43,496 nt of DNA, from positions 1 through 43,496 of the forward strand of contig DATDJF010000088.1 in NCBI GenBank assembly GCA_036520715.1. Reading direction: 5' to 3'. The notes under the pieces were generated by a model. The model made no database searches, was not told the origin of the DNA, and saw nothing but the letters and a program-made list of their open reading frames with translations. The first letter of the stretch is position 1. Each line of letters begins with the position of its first letter. Made by a program: the position numbers and the translations under genes. Shown here piece after piece: positions 1-8,599 of this stretch. Origin of the DNA: JAEUPI01 sp036520715 (GTDB taxonomy: Bacteria > Pseudomonadota > Gammaproteobacteria > Burkholderiales > Burkholderiaceae_C).

Positions 1-191
1 ACTGCCGGCACGGGCCTAGTGTGGCGGGCGGCGCCCGCGCGTGGCATGGGGCAGCGCGCTCTTCCATCGAGACTGGGGAGTGAATGGCTCACGGCATCCC
101 CTTGCGCACGTCGAGGTGCCGTGCGGGCGTGCATTGGCGCACGGTCGAGGCCGACGGCGCACAGGTGCGACGCGCCTGAATCTCCCAGATC

Positions 192-896
192 TCACGGGCG
201 CAGGGTCTGCGCCGATTCATCCCACCGGTTGTCGCGACCGTTTGCGCGAACCAGCCCTTCCACCTTCCTGGCGACATCGCGGCTCACCAGCTGCTGCAGC
301 GCGAGCCGCAGGTCAGGATGCTTGTCGATGAATTGGCGCAGACTGCCGATTGGCCAGCTCAGGTAGCGACCCGCCTCGCAAAAGCGCGCGTCGACCGGCG
401 ATGGCTCGCCCACCAGCGCCAGCGCGGTGCCGACCACCTGGCCTGGCGGGATCGTGCCGACCAGGTGTTGTCCGCGCGTGACCTCCACTTTGCCGGCCAC
501 CGCCACCGCGAGCGACGCCACGCCCTCGCCTTGCTTGAGCAACTGATCGCCCGGCGCGGCGTCTTTCCATTCGCCGACCATCGCGAGCGACAGGAACTCG
601 CGCGGCCGCAGCGAGCTGAATGACAGGTCGTAGAGTTTTTGCTCCTCCGGTCCCAGCACCACCGGCCGGCGCTCGGCGTAGATGCGCGCGATCTGCACCA
701 GGTTGATCGCAGCGAACACCGAGCCCCAGAGCACCGGCGGCCACAGGATCTGCGGCTGCCACAGGTAGTACGGCATGATGATGAACGCGGCGCCGACCGC
801 GAACCAGCGCAGCCACAGCATGTCGCGCACCGAGTACGACACCAGCAGCAGCAGGTTCGATGCGTGCGCGAGGTAGTCAGCAGCTTGAAGCGTCAT
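192..896 (-). CDS. Popeye-domain (cyclic nucleotide-binding-like) membrane protein
   Basis: 234 aa. The N-terminal third is hydrophobic, with segments at about residues 12-35 and 38-70 that include an aromatic stretch (PYYLWQPQILWPPVLWGSVF). Residues 95-210 form a cyclic-nucleotide-binding-like beta fold (GDQLLKQGEGVASLAVAVAGKVEV, then GTIPPGQVVG). This layout, followed by a motif around SPVDARFCEAGRYLSWP, matches the Popeye/POPDC family, known best as cAMP-binding membrane proteins of animal muscle but also present in bacteria. The start has a good ribosome site (AGGAG, 6 nt before ATG). The gene stands alone, with no obvious partner. Ligand and role are unknown. Family assignment is fairly sure; actual cAMP binding is inference. 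Confidence 0.82.
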   Translation of the reverse strand: MTLQAADYLAHASNLLLLVSYSVRDMLWLRWFAVGAAFIIMPYYLWQPQILWPPVLWGSVFAAINLVQIARIYAERRPVVLGPEEQKLYDLSFSSLRPREFLSLAMVGEWKDAAPGDQLLKQGEGVASLAVAVAGKVEVTRGQHLVGTIPPGQVVGTALALVGEPSPVDARFCEAGRYLSWPIGSLRQFIDKHPDLRLALQQLVSRDVARKVEGLVRANGRDNRWDESAQTLRP

Positions 897-990
897 GAAA
901 GGCTCCTGTCACGCGGCGCGCGGTGATTCACGCCGCGCCACGATGCTGCGCAGCAATCCACGATCCTGTGACCCGCCTCGGATCGAAAAT

Positions 991-1003
991 GATCGTAACG
1001 ATC
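991..1003. promoter_or_regulatory. 13-bp palindrome upstream of the Popeye gene
   Basis: GATCGTAACGATC is a perfect inverted repeat (6-bp arms around one A), about 95 bp upstream of the Popeye start in the gap 897-1033. It could be an operator, but no regulator is adjacent and chance is possible. Confidence 0.3.
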
Positions 1004-1033
1004 GTCCGGCCGTGCACCGGTGTGCGCCAGGCG

Positions 1034-2247
1034 TCAGAACCAGGTCTCGAGCTGAACGCCCCAACTGGTGCCGCGTGTGCGGCCATCGCCGAGCCAGGTC
1101 AACCCAAGGGGGCCCGCGGCGGCGTTGGCCGCGTCGTTCCAGTGGGCTGCGGTGACGTACAGGCGCAGTTCGGGCCGGTCCAGAAGCCTGGGCCCGTCGA
1201 CCAGGTGGGTGCGAAGGTCAGCTTGGCGAGCCGCTGCGTGGCCGAGCCGTCGGGGCGCTTTTCCATGTAGCCCGATTCGGCCACCAGCTTGACGTGCGGC
1301 GTCACCGCATACGACACGCGGCCGCCGATCGACAACTCGGCATACCGTGCTGCGACGCCGTTGGGCACGTCCTGGCCATGGCGGCCGAACAGCGCGACCA
1401 CCTGCCCGCCGAGTGCGCCTGATTACCAGGTCAGGCTCTCGACCAGTCGCCATTGCCTGACGTGCGGGCTGGCCGTCATGGTGCCGAAGTTGGCGTCCAG
1501 GCCGGCCGACCCTTGCGCGAGCTGCAGCCACGCGGTGTGGCGGCCGCCGATGGCGTGCCACGCGCCGTCGTGCTGCACGCTCAGGCCGAAGCCGCTGGTG
1601 CCGCTCGCGCCGGTGAGGGTGTCGTCGCGGCCGCGCGTGAACGCGGTGGTGATGCGCAGCGTGCCCGCCGCGCCGAGCGTGATCGCGCGCAGGTCGATGT
1701 TGAGGCGGCGGCCGGCGCGGTCCGACGGGGTGTCCTGCGGGGCTGCGCGGGCGTCCAGCTCGCTGCCGAAATACGCGACTCCGAGCTTGGCACCGGCCAG
1801 CGCGATCTCGTCGGCGCCCAAGCCCGCGCCGTCCATGCGCACGAACCAGGTGTCGAGGACGTGCACACCGGCGCGGCCGTGAAAGCGCTTGCCGAGCCAC
1901 AGCTTGAGGTTGCCCGTGCCGCCGAGGCCGGTGCTTTCGACGTAGGCCTGCTCGAGTTGTGCGCTCCAGGCCGCGTCGCCTGCGCCGGGATGCTGCAGGT
2001 TGACCATCGCCATCGCGCGGTGGGTCGTGCCGTGCGCGCTGACGGCATGCGCCAGGCCGAGCTCGCCGTAGAAGTCGCACTCGTTGCCGAGCCGATAGTG
2101 GCCGCCGGAGATCGCCAGGTCGTAGCAGGTGCGCTCGGGTTCGTCGGCCTTGCCCGAGCCCGCGCGCACGTAGCCCTCGGTGTCGAGCGCGCAGACGGGC
2201 AGGCTGGACAACGCGCACAGCACGCGCACCGCGTGGTCGCGGAGCAA
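1034..2247 (-). pseudogene. lamB: Broken maltoporin-like outer-membrane channel (LamB family)
   Basis: The translation resembles LamB over its whole length: a mature N-terminus DTEGYVRAGSG, then YRLGNECDFYGELGLAHAV, KLWLGKRFHGRAGVHVLDTWF (compare the LamB AGKRFYQRHDVHMID region), and a C-terminus SWGVQLETWF ending in Phe as porins do. Two lesions break it. A TAA stop lies in frame at 1423-1425 directly after ...VESLTW, while similarity continues in the same frame. One base appears missing near 1171, shifting the last 45 or so residues into another frame (LRLYVTAAHWNDAA...). The start is uncertain: a TTG at 2247 preceded by GAGGA gives a plausible signal peptide, and an ATG lies in frame at 2322. 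No sugar ABC or PTS genes are nearby. Sequencing error cannot be excluded, but two independent lesions favour a pseudogene. Confidence 0.8.
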
Positions 2248-2355
2248 CCGACCGGATCCTCGTTGAACGTGCTGCACCAGACCCCCAGCCCATTCTGGCC
2301 TGTCGAAATTCGCCTTGTTCATTCGTCGAAGGGGATGACCCACGAGAATTCGCCC

Positions 2356-3849
2356 ATGACCGACAGCCACCACCGAACCTCCGACTCCCGCAAACGCTGG
2401 CTGGCCCTGATGGTGCTGTGCCTGGGCGTGCTGATGATCGTGCTCGACACCACGATCGTGAACGTCGCGCTGCCGTCGATCCGCTCGGACCTGCAGTTCA
2501 CCGAGACCTCGCTGGTCTGGGTGGTCAACGCCTACATGCTCACCTTCGGCGGCTTTCTGCTGCTCGGCGGCCGGCTGGGCGATCTGTTCGGGCATCGCAA
2601 GCTGTTCCTGCTCGGCATCACGCTGTTCACGCTGGCCTCGCTCGCCTGCGGCCTGGCGCCGGGCCAGGCCTGGCTGATCGCCGCGCGCGCGGTACAGGGC
2701 CTCGGCGGTGCGGTGGTGTCGGCGGTGGCGCTGTCGCTGATCATGAATCTGTTCACCGAGCCGGCCGAGCGTGCCAAGGCGATGGGCGTCTACGGCTTCG
2801 TCTGCGCCGGCGGCGGCAGCATCGGCGTGCTGCTCGGCGGCCTGCTGACCGGCGCCTTCAGCTGGCACTGGATCTTCCTGGTCAACCTGCCGATCGGCGT
2901 GGTGGTCTACGCGCTGACGTTGTCGCTGCTCGACAAGGGCCACGGCACGGCGTCGGGCGAGCCGCTCGACGTCGCCGGCGCGGTGACGATCACGCTGTCG
3001 CTGATGCTCGCGGTGTACGCCATCGTCGGCGGCAACGAGGCCGGCTGGGCCTCGCCCGCCACGCTGGGCCTGCTCGGTGCCGCGGCGCTGTTGCTGGCGG
3101 GGTTCATCGCGATCGAGTCGCGCGTGTCGCACCCGCTGATGCCGCTCACCTTGTTCCAACTCCGCAACGTGGCCACCGCCAACGTGGTGGGCGTGCTGTG
3201 GGCGGCCGCGATGTTTGCGTGGTTCTTCATCTCGGCGCTGTACATGCAGCTGGTGCTCGGCTACAGCCCGATGCAGGTGGGCCTGGCGTTCCTGCCGGCC
3301 AACCTGATCATGGCCGTCTGTTCGCTCGGCATTTCGGCGAAGCTGGTGATGCGCTTCGGCATCCGTGGCCCGTTCATCGCCGGGTTGGGGCTTGCCGCGA
3401 TCGGGCTGGCGCTGTTCGCCCGTGCGCCGGTGAATGGCGGCTTCCTGCTCGACGTGCTGCCCGGCATGCTGCTGCTCGGGCTCGGCGCCGGCATCGCCTT
3501 CAACCCGGTGCTGCTGGCCGCGATGAGCGACGTTGCACCCAGCGAGTCGGGGCTCGCCTCGGGCGTGGTCAACACCTCGTTCATGATGGGCGGCGCGCTC
3601 GGCCTGGCCGTGCTCGCCAGCCTGGCCGCCGCGCGCACCGAGGGCTTCACAGCGGCGGGCGCGGCGCCGCTGGTGGCGCTCAACGGCGGCTACCAGGCGG
3701 CGTTTTTCGTGGGTGCGCTGTTCGCGCTGGCAGCGTGTGCGATCGGTGCGCGGTTCTTTCGCACGCAAGCGGCCGCGGTGGTCGCCGATCCGCACGCCAC
3801 GGCCGACGACGGCAGGCTGGCCCGCCCGGACGGGCTGGAGCGACACTAG
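2356..3849 (+). CDS. 14-TM MFS drug exporter (DHA2 family, EmrB/QacA type)
   Basis: 497 aa, rich in long hydrophobic segments throughout. The first helix carries LDTTIVNVALPSI, the DHA2 signature, followed by GGRLGDLFGHRK (the loop 2-3 gating motif A) and RAVQGLGGAVVSA (motif B). Length and motifs fit the 14-helix proton-drug antiporters of the inner membrane. The start at 2356 is preceded by a weak purine stretch; an in-frame ATG at 2335 is possible but has GAAGGGG almost touching it. It is divergent from the broken lamB and 53 bp upstream of the OsmC gene. No HlyD partner is adjacent, so it is probably a stand-alone exporter. Substrate unknown. Confidence 0.88.
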   Translation: MTDSHHRTSDSRKRWLALMVLCLGVLMIVLDTTIVNVALPSIRSDLQFTETSLVWVVNAYMLTFGGFLLLGGRLGDLFGHRKLFLLGITLFTLASLACGLAPGQAWLIAARAVQGLGGAVVSAVALSLIMNLFTEPAERAKAMGVYGFVCAGGGSIGVLLGGLLTGAFSWHWIFLVNLPIGVVVYALTLSLLDKGHGTASGEPLDVAGAVTITLSLMLAVYAIVGGNEAGWASPATLGLLGAAALLLAGFIAIESRVSHPLMPLTLFQLRNVATANVVGVLWAAAMFAWFFISALYMQLVLGYSPMQVGLAFLPANLIMAVCSLGISAKLVMRFGIRGPFIAGLGLAAIGLALFARAPVNGGFLLDVLPGMLLLGLGAGIAFNPVLLAAMSDVAPSESGLASGVVNTSFMMGGALGLAVLASLAAARTEGFTAAGAAPLVALNGGYQAAFFVGALFALAACAIGARFFRTQAAAVVADPHATADDGRLARPDGLERH

Positions 3850-3902
3850 CGGCGATTCGCATCGTTGTACCCATAGACCGCATTCGTCATCTCGAGGACA
3901 CC

Positions 3903-4376
3903 ATGGCCCAGCACGAACACACCTATCGCGTGCAAGTCGAGTGGAGCGGCAACCGCGGCACCGGCACATCGAGCTATCGCGACTACGGGCGCGAGCACGT
4001 CATCCGCGTGGCCGGCAAGCCCGACATCGCCGGCTCGTCGGACGTGGCGTTCCGCGGCAACGCCGATCGCTGGAACCCGGAAGACCTGCTGGTCGCCTGC
4101 GCTTCGGCCTGCCACCAGCTGTGGTACCTGCACCTGTGCGCCGATGCCGGCATCGCGGTGCAGCGCTACGTCGACCATGCCGTCGGCACGATGGTCGACA
4201 CCGACAGCGGCCACTTCACGCGCATCGTGCTGCACCCGCACGTGGTGATCCGCGCCGGCGACGATGGCGAGCTCGCGGCGCGGCTGCATCACCAGGCGCA
4301 CGCCAGGTGCTACGTCGCCAACTCGGTGAATTTTCCGATCACTTGCGAGCCGGTGATCGAGCACGCGCCCGCATGA
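3903..4376 (+). CDS. OsmC-family peroxiredoxin-like protein
   Basis: 157 aa. The fold and the two reactive cysteines of OsmC proteins are visible: CHQLWYLHLCA (about residue 66) and HARCYVANSVNFP (about residue 139), with the substrate-pocket region NPEDLLVACASAC. OsmC/Ohr proteins reduce organic hydroperoxides in the cytoplasm. The CHxL...CYVANSVNF form belongs to the OsmC-like subgroup rather than to Ohr. A clear ribosome site (GAGGA, 4 nt before ATG) fixes the start. It follows the MFS gene by 53 bp on the same strand, so co-transcription is possible. It converges with the metallohydrolase gene with a 10-bp gap. Confidence 0.87.
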   Translation: MAQHEHTYRVQVEWSGNRGTGTSSYRDYGREHVIRVAGKPDIAGSSDVAFRGNADRWNPEDLLVACASACHQLWYLHLCADAGIAVQRYVDHAVGTMVDTDSGHFTRIVLHPHVVIRAGDDGELAARLHHQAHARCYVANSVNFPITCEPVIEHAPA

Positions 4377-4386
4377 GCGCGGTGCG

Positions 4387-5511
4387 TCAGCGTTCCCACC
4401 AGGGGTTCGATACGAACGGCGTGTCGGCGTCGACCCACTCGCCGATGCGCGGCGTGACCACCTCGACGCGATTGGCGCGCGCCGCCGCCAGCGTGCGGCG
4501 GATCGGCTCGTCCCAGGCGTGGAACGCGAGGTTGAAGGTGGCCCAGTGCTCCGGAAAGAGGCGCCGTGCGCGCACGTCGCGTGCCGCCCGCACAGCGTCT
4601 TCGGCGCTCATGTGGATGTCCAACCACGGCGCGCCGGGGCCGTAGGCACCGACCTTGACGAAGGCGAGGTCGAACGGACCGTACTGCTCGCCGATCTTGC
4701 GAAAGTGATCCGAGTAGCCGCTGTCGCCGCTGACGTAGAAGCGGTGGCGCGCGCCGATCACCGCCCACGAGGTCCACAACGTGGCGTTGCGGTCGCCGAG
4801 GCTGCGACCGGAGTAATGGCGGCACGGCGTCGAGACGAAACGCACGCCGCCGAGCGCCTGCTCCTGGCCCCACTCGAGCTCGCGGATGCGCTGCGGCGCG
4901 ACGCCCCAGCGCTCGAGGTGCGCGCCGATGCCCAGCGGCACGAAGAACACCGTCTCGCGTTGCGCCAGATGTTGCACCGTGCGCATGTCGAGGTGGTCGT
5001 AGTGGTCGTGCGTGATCAGCACGGCGTCGATCTTGGGCAGATCGGCCAGCGCGATCGGCGGCGCATGAAAACGCTTCGGTCCGAAGTCGAACGGCGAGGC
5101 GTAGTCCGAGAACACCGGGTCGATCAGCAGGCGCACGCCGTCGATCTCGGCATACAGGCTCGCATGGCCGATCCAGAACGCGCGCAGCCCGGGGTTGGGT
5201 GATGCCGCGAAACTCTGCGCCGTCAGGCGCGCCACCGGGATCGGCGCCTGCGGCTCGCGCACTTCGTCGCCGAAGAACGTGCCCTTGAACAGCAGCCACG
5301 CATAACCCCAGGTGTACGCCGCCGGCGGCAGCGGGTTGACGAAGGCGCCGTCGCGGTAGTGTGGGTTGGCACGCGCGCGGGCGAGACGCTCGCCCGTGAG
5401 TTCGCCACCGAATTGCGGCAGCCGCAGCACCAGCGGCGTGGCGATCGCCACCACGGCGATCAGCACGATCACCGCGATGCCGATGAACCGCCAGACGCGG
5501 CGTCTGCTCAT
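4387..5511 (-). CDS. Membrane-anchored metallo-beta-lactamase-fold hydrolase (NAPE-PLD/RomA-like)
   Basis: 374 aa. An N-terminal anchor (residues 8-30, FIGIAVIVLIAVVAIATPLVL) precedes a metallo-beta-lactamase fold. Metal ligands are seen in ITHDHYDHLD (about 160-170), in TPCRHYSGRSLGDRN, and in VSGDSGYSDHF. The final ligand is probably His in FPEHWATFNLAFH. The order of these motifs and the GHASLYAEIDGVRLLIDPVFS segment match the family that contains N-acyl-phosphatidylethanolamine-hydrolysing phospholipase D and the bacterial RomA proteins. The substrate in bacteria is unknown. It lies 62 bp downstream of the flavin monooxygenase on the same strand, so the two may be co-transcribed. No good ribosome site is seen before the ATG. 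Confidence 0.85.
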   Translation of the reverse strand: MSRRRVWRFIGIAVIVLIAVVAIATPLVLRLPQFGGELTGERLARARANPHYRDGAFVNPLPPAAYTWGYAWLLFKGTFFGDEVREPQAPIPVARLTAQSFAASPNPGLRAFWIGHASLYAEIDGVRLLIDPVFSDYASPFDFGPKRFHAPPIALADLPKIDAVLITHDHYDHLDMRTVQHLAQRETVFFVPLGIGAHLERWGVAPQRIRELEWGQEQALGGVRFVSTPCRHYSGRSLGDRNATLWTSWAVIGARHRFYVSGDSGYSDHFRKIGEQYGPFDLAFVKVGAYGPGAPWLDIHMSAEDAVRAARDVRARRLFPEHWATFNLAFHAWDEPIRRTLAAARANRVEVVTPRIGEWVDADTPFVSNPWWER

Positions 5512-5573
5512 CCGGCGCTGCGGTCAGCGAGCCCGCTTCGCGCCGGACATTGGGCCTCTCGTCGCATTCGCCC

Positions 5574-7361
5574 TCAACTCTTGTGATGCACCGGCGCCAG
5601 AGCGTACACCGGCGTCGGGATGTGCTCCAGGCGCGCCTTCAGCTGCAGCGCCAGGCACAACGAGTAGTGGCGGTTCTGGTGCAGGTTGCCGCCCTGCATC
5701 CACAGGTTGGGCACCTGCGTGGGCTTCCACATGTTGCGCAACTCGCCTTCCCACGGGCCCGGGTCTTTGGTGGTGCCCGAGCCCAGGCCCCACACCTTGC
5801 CGAGCTTGTCTGCGGTGGGCTTGTCGATCAACTGCTCGACCCAGCCGTTCATCGAGCCGTAGCCGGTGGCCCAGACGATGAGGTCGGCCTTCAGCTCGCT
5901 GCCGTCGCGCATCGTGAGGCCGCTGTCGGTGACGCGTTCGATGACGCCGTTCTTCAGCTTGACGCTGCCGTTGGCCACCAGCTCGCTGCCGCCGACGTCG
6001 ATGTAGTAGCCCGAGCCGCGGCGCAGGTACTTCATGAACAGGCCCGACCCGTCGTCGCCGAAGTCGAGCTGGAAGCCCACCTTCTCGAGGCGCGAATAGA
6101 ACTCGGCGTCGCGCTCCTTCATCTGCTGGTACACCGGCACCTGCAGCGGCGGCAGCGCCTTGTACGGCAGCGACGCGAAGATCAGGTCAGCCGTCGCGGT
6201 GTCGATGCCCGACTTCACCGCCGCCTCGGAATACAGCCCGCCGAGCGCCAGATCCATCAACGACTCGCTGCGCGCCACGTGGGTGGTCGAGCGCTGCACC
6301 ATCGTGACCTCGGCGCCGTGTTCCCACAGGTCGGCGCAGATGTCGTGCGAGGAGTTGTTGGAGCCGACCACCACGGCGCGCTTGCCGCGCCAGGCATCGC
6401 CGCTCCTGTACTGGCTGGAGTGCATCTGCGTGCCCTTGAAGCTGCTCATGCCGGGGTAGCTGGGCAGATTGGGCACCGCGCTCATGCCGGTGGCGAACAC
6501 CAGGTGCTTGGGCTTGAGCGTCACGCTCTCGCCCTTGTGCTGCACGGTGACGCTCCATTCCTGCTTGGTGTCATCCCAGCGTGCGCCCTTGCACTCGGTG
6601 CTCGGCCAGTAGTTGACCTCCATCAGCTTGGTGTAGCTCTCCAGCCAGTCGCCGATCTTGTCCTTCGGGCTGAACACCGGCCAGTCGTCGGGGAACGGCA
6701 TGTACGGCAAGTGGTCGTACCACACCGGGTCGTGCAGGCACAGGCTCTTGTAGCGGTTGCGCCAGCTGTCGCCAGGCCGCGCATTCTTCTCGACGACGAT
6801 CGCCGGCACGCCGAGCTTCTTGAGCCGCGCGCCGAGAATGATGCCGGCCTGGCCGCCGCCGATCACCACCACGTAGGGCTGCTTGGCAAAGCCGAGCGTG
6901 CGCTCTTCGTCCTGCCGCGCTTCGAGCCAGCTCTTGCGATCCTTGTACGCGCCGTGCTCGACGCCCTTGATGCGGTTCTCGCGCTTCTTCTCTTCGAAGC
7001 CCTTGAGCTCCTGCAGCGTGGTCAGCAGCGTCCACGCCTTGCCGCCGATCAAGCGCAGCTGGCCGCGGCCGCGGCCGGTGGCCGTCTCGAACGTGAACCA
7101 GCCTTCGGTGACGCCGTTGGCCTCGCTGCCTTCGCCTTGAATGGCGAAGTTCGACGGCTTGGCGTTGGGCATCGTGGCTTCGAGCATCGCCTGGATCTGC
7201 TGCGGGCCTTCCGCGGTTTTGAGGTTCCAGGTGAACGACACCAGGTCGCGCCAATACGACTCGTCGCCGAACATCGAGGTCGCGCGGCCGTATTCGCTGC
7301 GCGCGAGCGCGGCGCCGAAGTCGGCCAGCCACGACGAGATCTGTGCGGTGGGCGTGCTCAT
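5574..7361 (-). CDS. NTF2-like domain fused to a flavin-containing monooxygenase
   Basis: 595 aa. Residues 1-130 look like an NTF2/SnoaL domain (SSWLADFGAALARSEYGRATSMF, then WFTFETATGRGRGQLRLI). Residues 163-590 are a class B flavin monooxygenase: FAD site VVVIGGGQAG (164-173), the FMO fingerprint FKGTQMHSSQY (308-318), NADPH site VVVGSNNSSHD (330-340), and a C-terminal ATGYGSMNGW. The fingerprint ends in Tyr as in FMOs, not Trp as in Baeyer-Villiger enzymes. It probably uses NADPH and O2 to oxygenate a soft nucleophile or carbonyl; substrate unknown. The start at 7361 has AGGAG 8 nt upstream. The metallohydrolase gene follows 62 bp downstream. Confidence 0.87.
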   Translation of the reverse strand: MSTPTAQISSWLADFGAALARSEYGRATSMFGDESYWRDLVSFTWNLKTAEGPQQIQAMLEATMPNAKPSNFAIQGEGSEANGVTEGWFTFETATGRGRGQLRLIGGKAWTLLTTLQELKGFEEKKRENRIKGVEHGAYKDRKSWLEARQDEERTLGFAKQPYVVVIGGGQAGIILGARLKKLGVPAIVVEKNARPGDSWRNRYKSLCLHDPVWYDHLPYMPFPDDWPVFSPKDKIGDWLESYTKLMEVNYWPSTECKGARWDDTKQEWSVTVQHKGESVTLKPKHLVFATGMSAVPNLPSYPGMSSFKGTQMHSSQYRSGDAWRGKRAVVVGSNNSSHDICADLWEHGAEVTMVQRSTTHVARSESLMDLALGGLYSEAAVKSGIDTATADLIFASLPYKALPPLQVPVYQQMKERDAEFYSRLEKVGFQLDFGDDGSGLFMKYLRRGSGYYIDVGGSELVANGSVKLKNGVIERVTDSGLTMRDGSELKADLIVWATGYGSMNGWVEQLIDKPTADKLGKVWGLGSGTTKDPGPWEGELRNMWKPTQVPNLWMQGGNLHQNRHYSLCLALQLKARLEHIPTPVYALAPVHHKS

Positions 7362-7569
7362 GGGCTTGTCTCCTGCAGTGCCGGGCGCTCGGCGCGGCCG
7401 GACGCGCACTCTATGCCGGCCGGCGATGCGGCGCCAAGCCCATTGCGTCGGGGCGGACAAAACGCCGTGGGGCGGCGTCCTACGCCCGATCGTGCCGCCG
7501 GCCCACAACGGCCGATGACAGTCAAGCCTATGGTGCGTTTGCCATCCACATCCAACCAAGGAGCACATC

Positions 7570-7647
7570 ATGGGCAAATACGTCATCGCCTGGTTTCTGG
7601 GGGTGCCGGCCGTGGTGCTGGTGCTGGCGTACCTCGTGTTCAACTGA
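7570..7647 (+). CDS. 25-residue single-span membrane peptide
   Basis: A short reading frame starts at an ATG preceded by a strong ribosome site (AAGGAG, 6 nt). It encodes MGKYVIAWFLGVPAVVLVLA followed by YLVFN: a positively charged N-terminus and one continuous hydrophobic span, as in known bacterial small membrane proteins. It lies in the 382-bp gap between the divergent flavin monooxygenase and alpha/beta hydrolase genes. I do not recognise a named family. The strong start signal and purely hydrophobic composition make a real gene likely. Confidence 0.62.
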   Translation: MGKYVIAWFLGVPAVVLVLAYLVFN

Positions 7648-7743
7648 GCGCGGGAATCCAAAGCCCCTTTCCTGGACGCATGTAGTTCGTTGTTCGGACC
7701 ACAGGTCTAAGCTCGTGCCCCTGTGTTGATGCAGGAGGCTCGC

Positions 7744-8544
7744 ATGACCGACAGAGCGACACCGGTACTGTTCATCCACGGCTTGTGGCTGCACGCCAGC
7801 AGTTGGGCGCCCTGGGTCGACGTGTTTCGCAACAGCGGCTACGAGCCGGTGGCGCCCGGCTGGCCCGGCGAGGGCAACACGGTGGCAGAGGCGCGCGCCA
7901 AGCACGACCGGGTGGCGAACAAGGGTGTCAACGAGCTGGTGTCGTTCTTCGGCGCCATCGCCAACGAGTTGCCGTCGCCGCCGATCCTGATCGGCCACTC
8001 CTTCGGTGGGCTGATCGCCGAGCGCCTGCTCTGCGAAGGCATCGGCCGCGCCGCGGTGGCCATCGACCCGGCCCAGATCAAAGGCGTGTTGCCGCTGCCG
8101 CTGGCGCAGTTGCGTGCCACGCTGCCGGTGCTGGCCAACCCGCTGAACATCAGCAAGGCAGTGGCGCTGACCAAGTCGGAGTTCCGCTTCGCCTTCGGCA
8201 ACGCGATTCCGGTCGAGGAGTCGGACGTCCTGTTCGACCAGTGGACCATTCCTTCGCCGGCGCGGCCGCTGTTCGAGGCGGCGCTGGCCAACTTCAACCC
8301 CAACGCGCCGACCAAGGTCGACACCGCCAACAGCACGCGCGGCCCGTTGCTGCTGATCTCCGGCACCGCCGACCACGCGGTGCCCGATGCCACCACGCAG
8401 GCGACGTTCAAGCTGTACCGCCACTCGCTGGCGGTGACCGAGATCAAGCAGTTCGAAGGCCGCGGCCACTCGTTGACCATCGACCATGGCTGGCCCGATG
8501 TCGCGCGTGCGGTGCTGGCGTGGCTGAGGGAAAAGGGCCTGTGA
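7744..8544 (+). CDS. Alpha/beta hydrolase
   Basis: 266 aa. The oxyanion segment HGLWLHASSW (residues 12-21), nucleophile elbow GHSFGG (Ser86), a probable acid in SGTADHAVP, and His242 in GRGHSLTID give a complete catalytic triad. The cap region is small, as in esterases and lactonases of this superfamily. The start has AGGAGG 6 nt upstream; an in-frame ATG 12 nt earlier lacks one. It runs toward the nitrilase gene, with a hairpin terminator between the two stops. Substrate unknown; a link to the flavin monooxygenase or nitrilase is only positional. Confidence 0.86.
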   Translation: MTDRATPVLFIHGLWLHASSWAPWVDVFRNSGYEPVAPGWPGEGNTVAEARAKHDRVANKGVNELVSFFGAIANELPSPPILIGHSFGGLIAERLLCEGIGRAAVAIDPAQIKGVLPLPLAQLRATLPVLANPLNISKAVALTKSEFRFAFGNAIPVEESDVLFDQWTIPSPARPLFEAALANFNPNAPTKVDTANSTRGPLLLISGTADHAVPDATTQATFKLYRHSLAVTEIKQFEGRGHSLTIDHGWPDVARAVLAWLREKGL

Positions 8545-8570
8545 CCAGCGTTCGCTGCCTGCCCTGATGC

Positions 8571-8597
8571 GCCGCCGGCTCCGCGCCGGCGGCTTTG
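8571..8597 (+). terminator. Hairpin terminator between the hydrolase and nitrilase genes
   Basis: A perfect 9-bp GC stem (GCCGCCGGC / GCCGGCGGC) with a 5-nt loop lies 27 bp after the hydrolase stop and is followed by TTTG. The symmetric stem between two converging genes could serve both strands, though the T-run is short. Confidence 0.6.
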
Positions 8598-8599
8598 CG

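Noticed and set aside
1..191. A gene at the left edge
   Set aside because: Short frames exist on both strands, but none has a start signal, domain or recognisable end. I see nothing supportable in these 191 bases.
2323..3969. The minus-strand frame that continues upstream of the broken lamB gene
   Set aside because: This part is antisense to the drug exporter and is low-complexity Arg/Gln/His sequence. Only the portion below about 2250 resembles a porin.
5574..7361. Calling the flavin enzyme a Baeyer-Villiger monooxygenase or an auxin-type YUCCA pathway enzyme with the nearby nitrilase
   Set aside because: The fingerprint ends in Tyr rather than Trp, so it is FMO-like. An indole-acetate pathway would need more than proximity to a nitrilase of unknown substrate.
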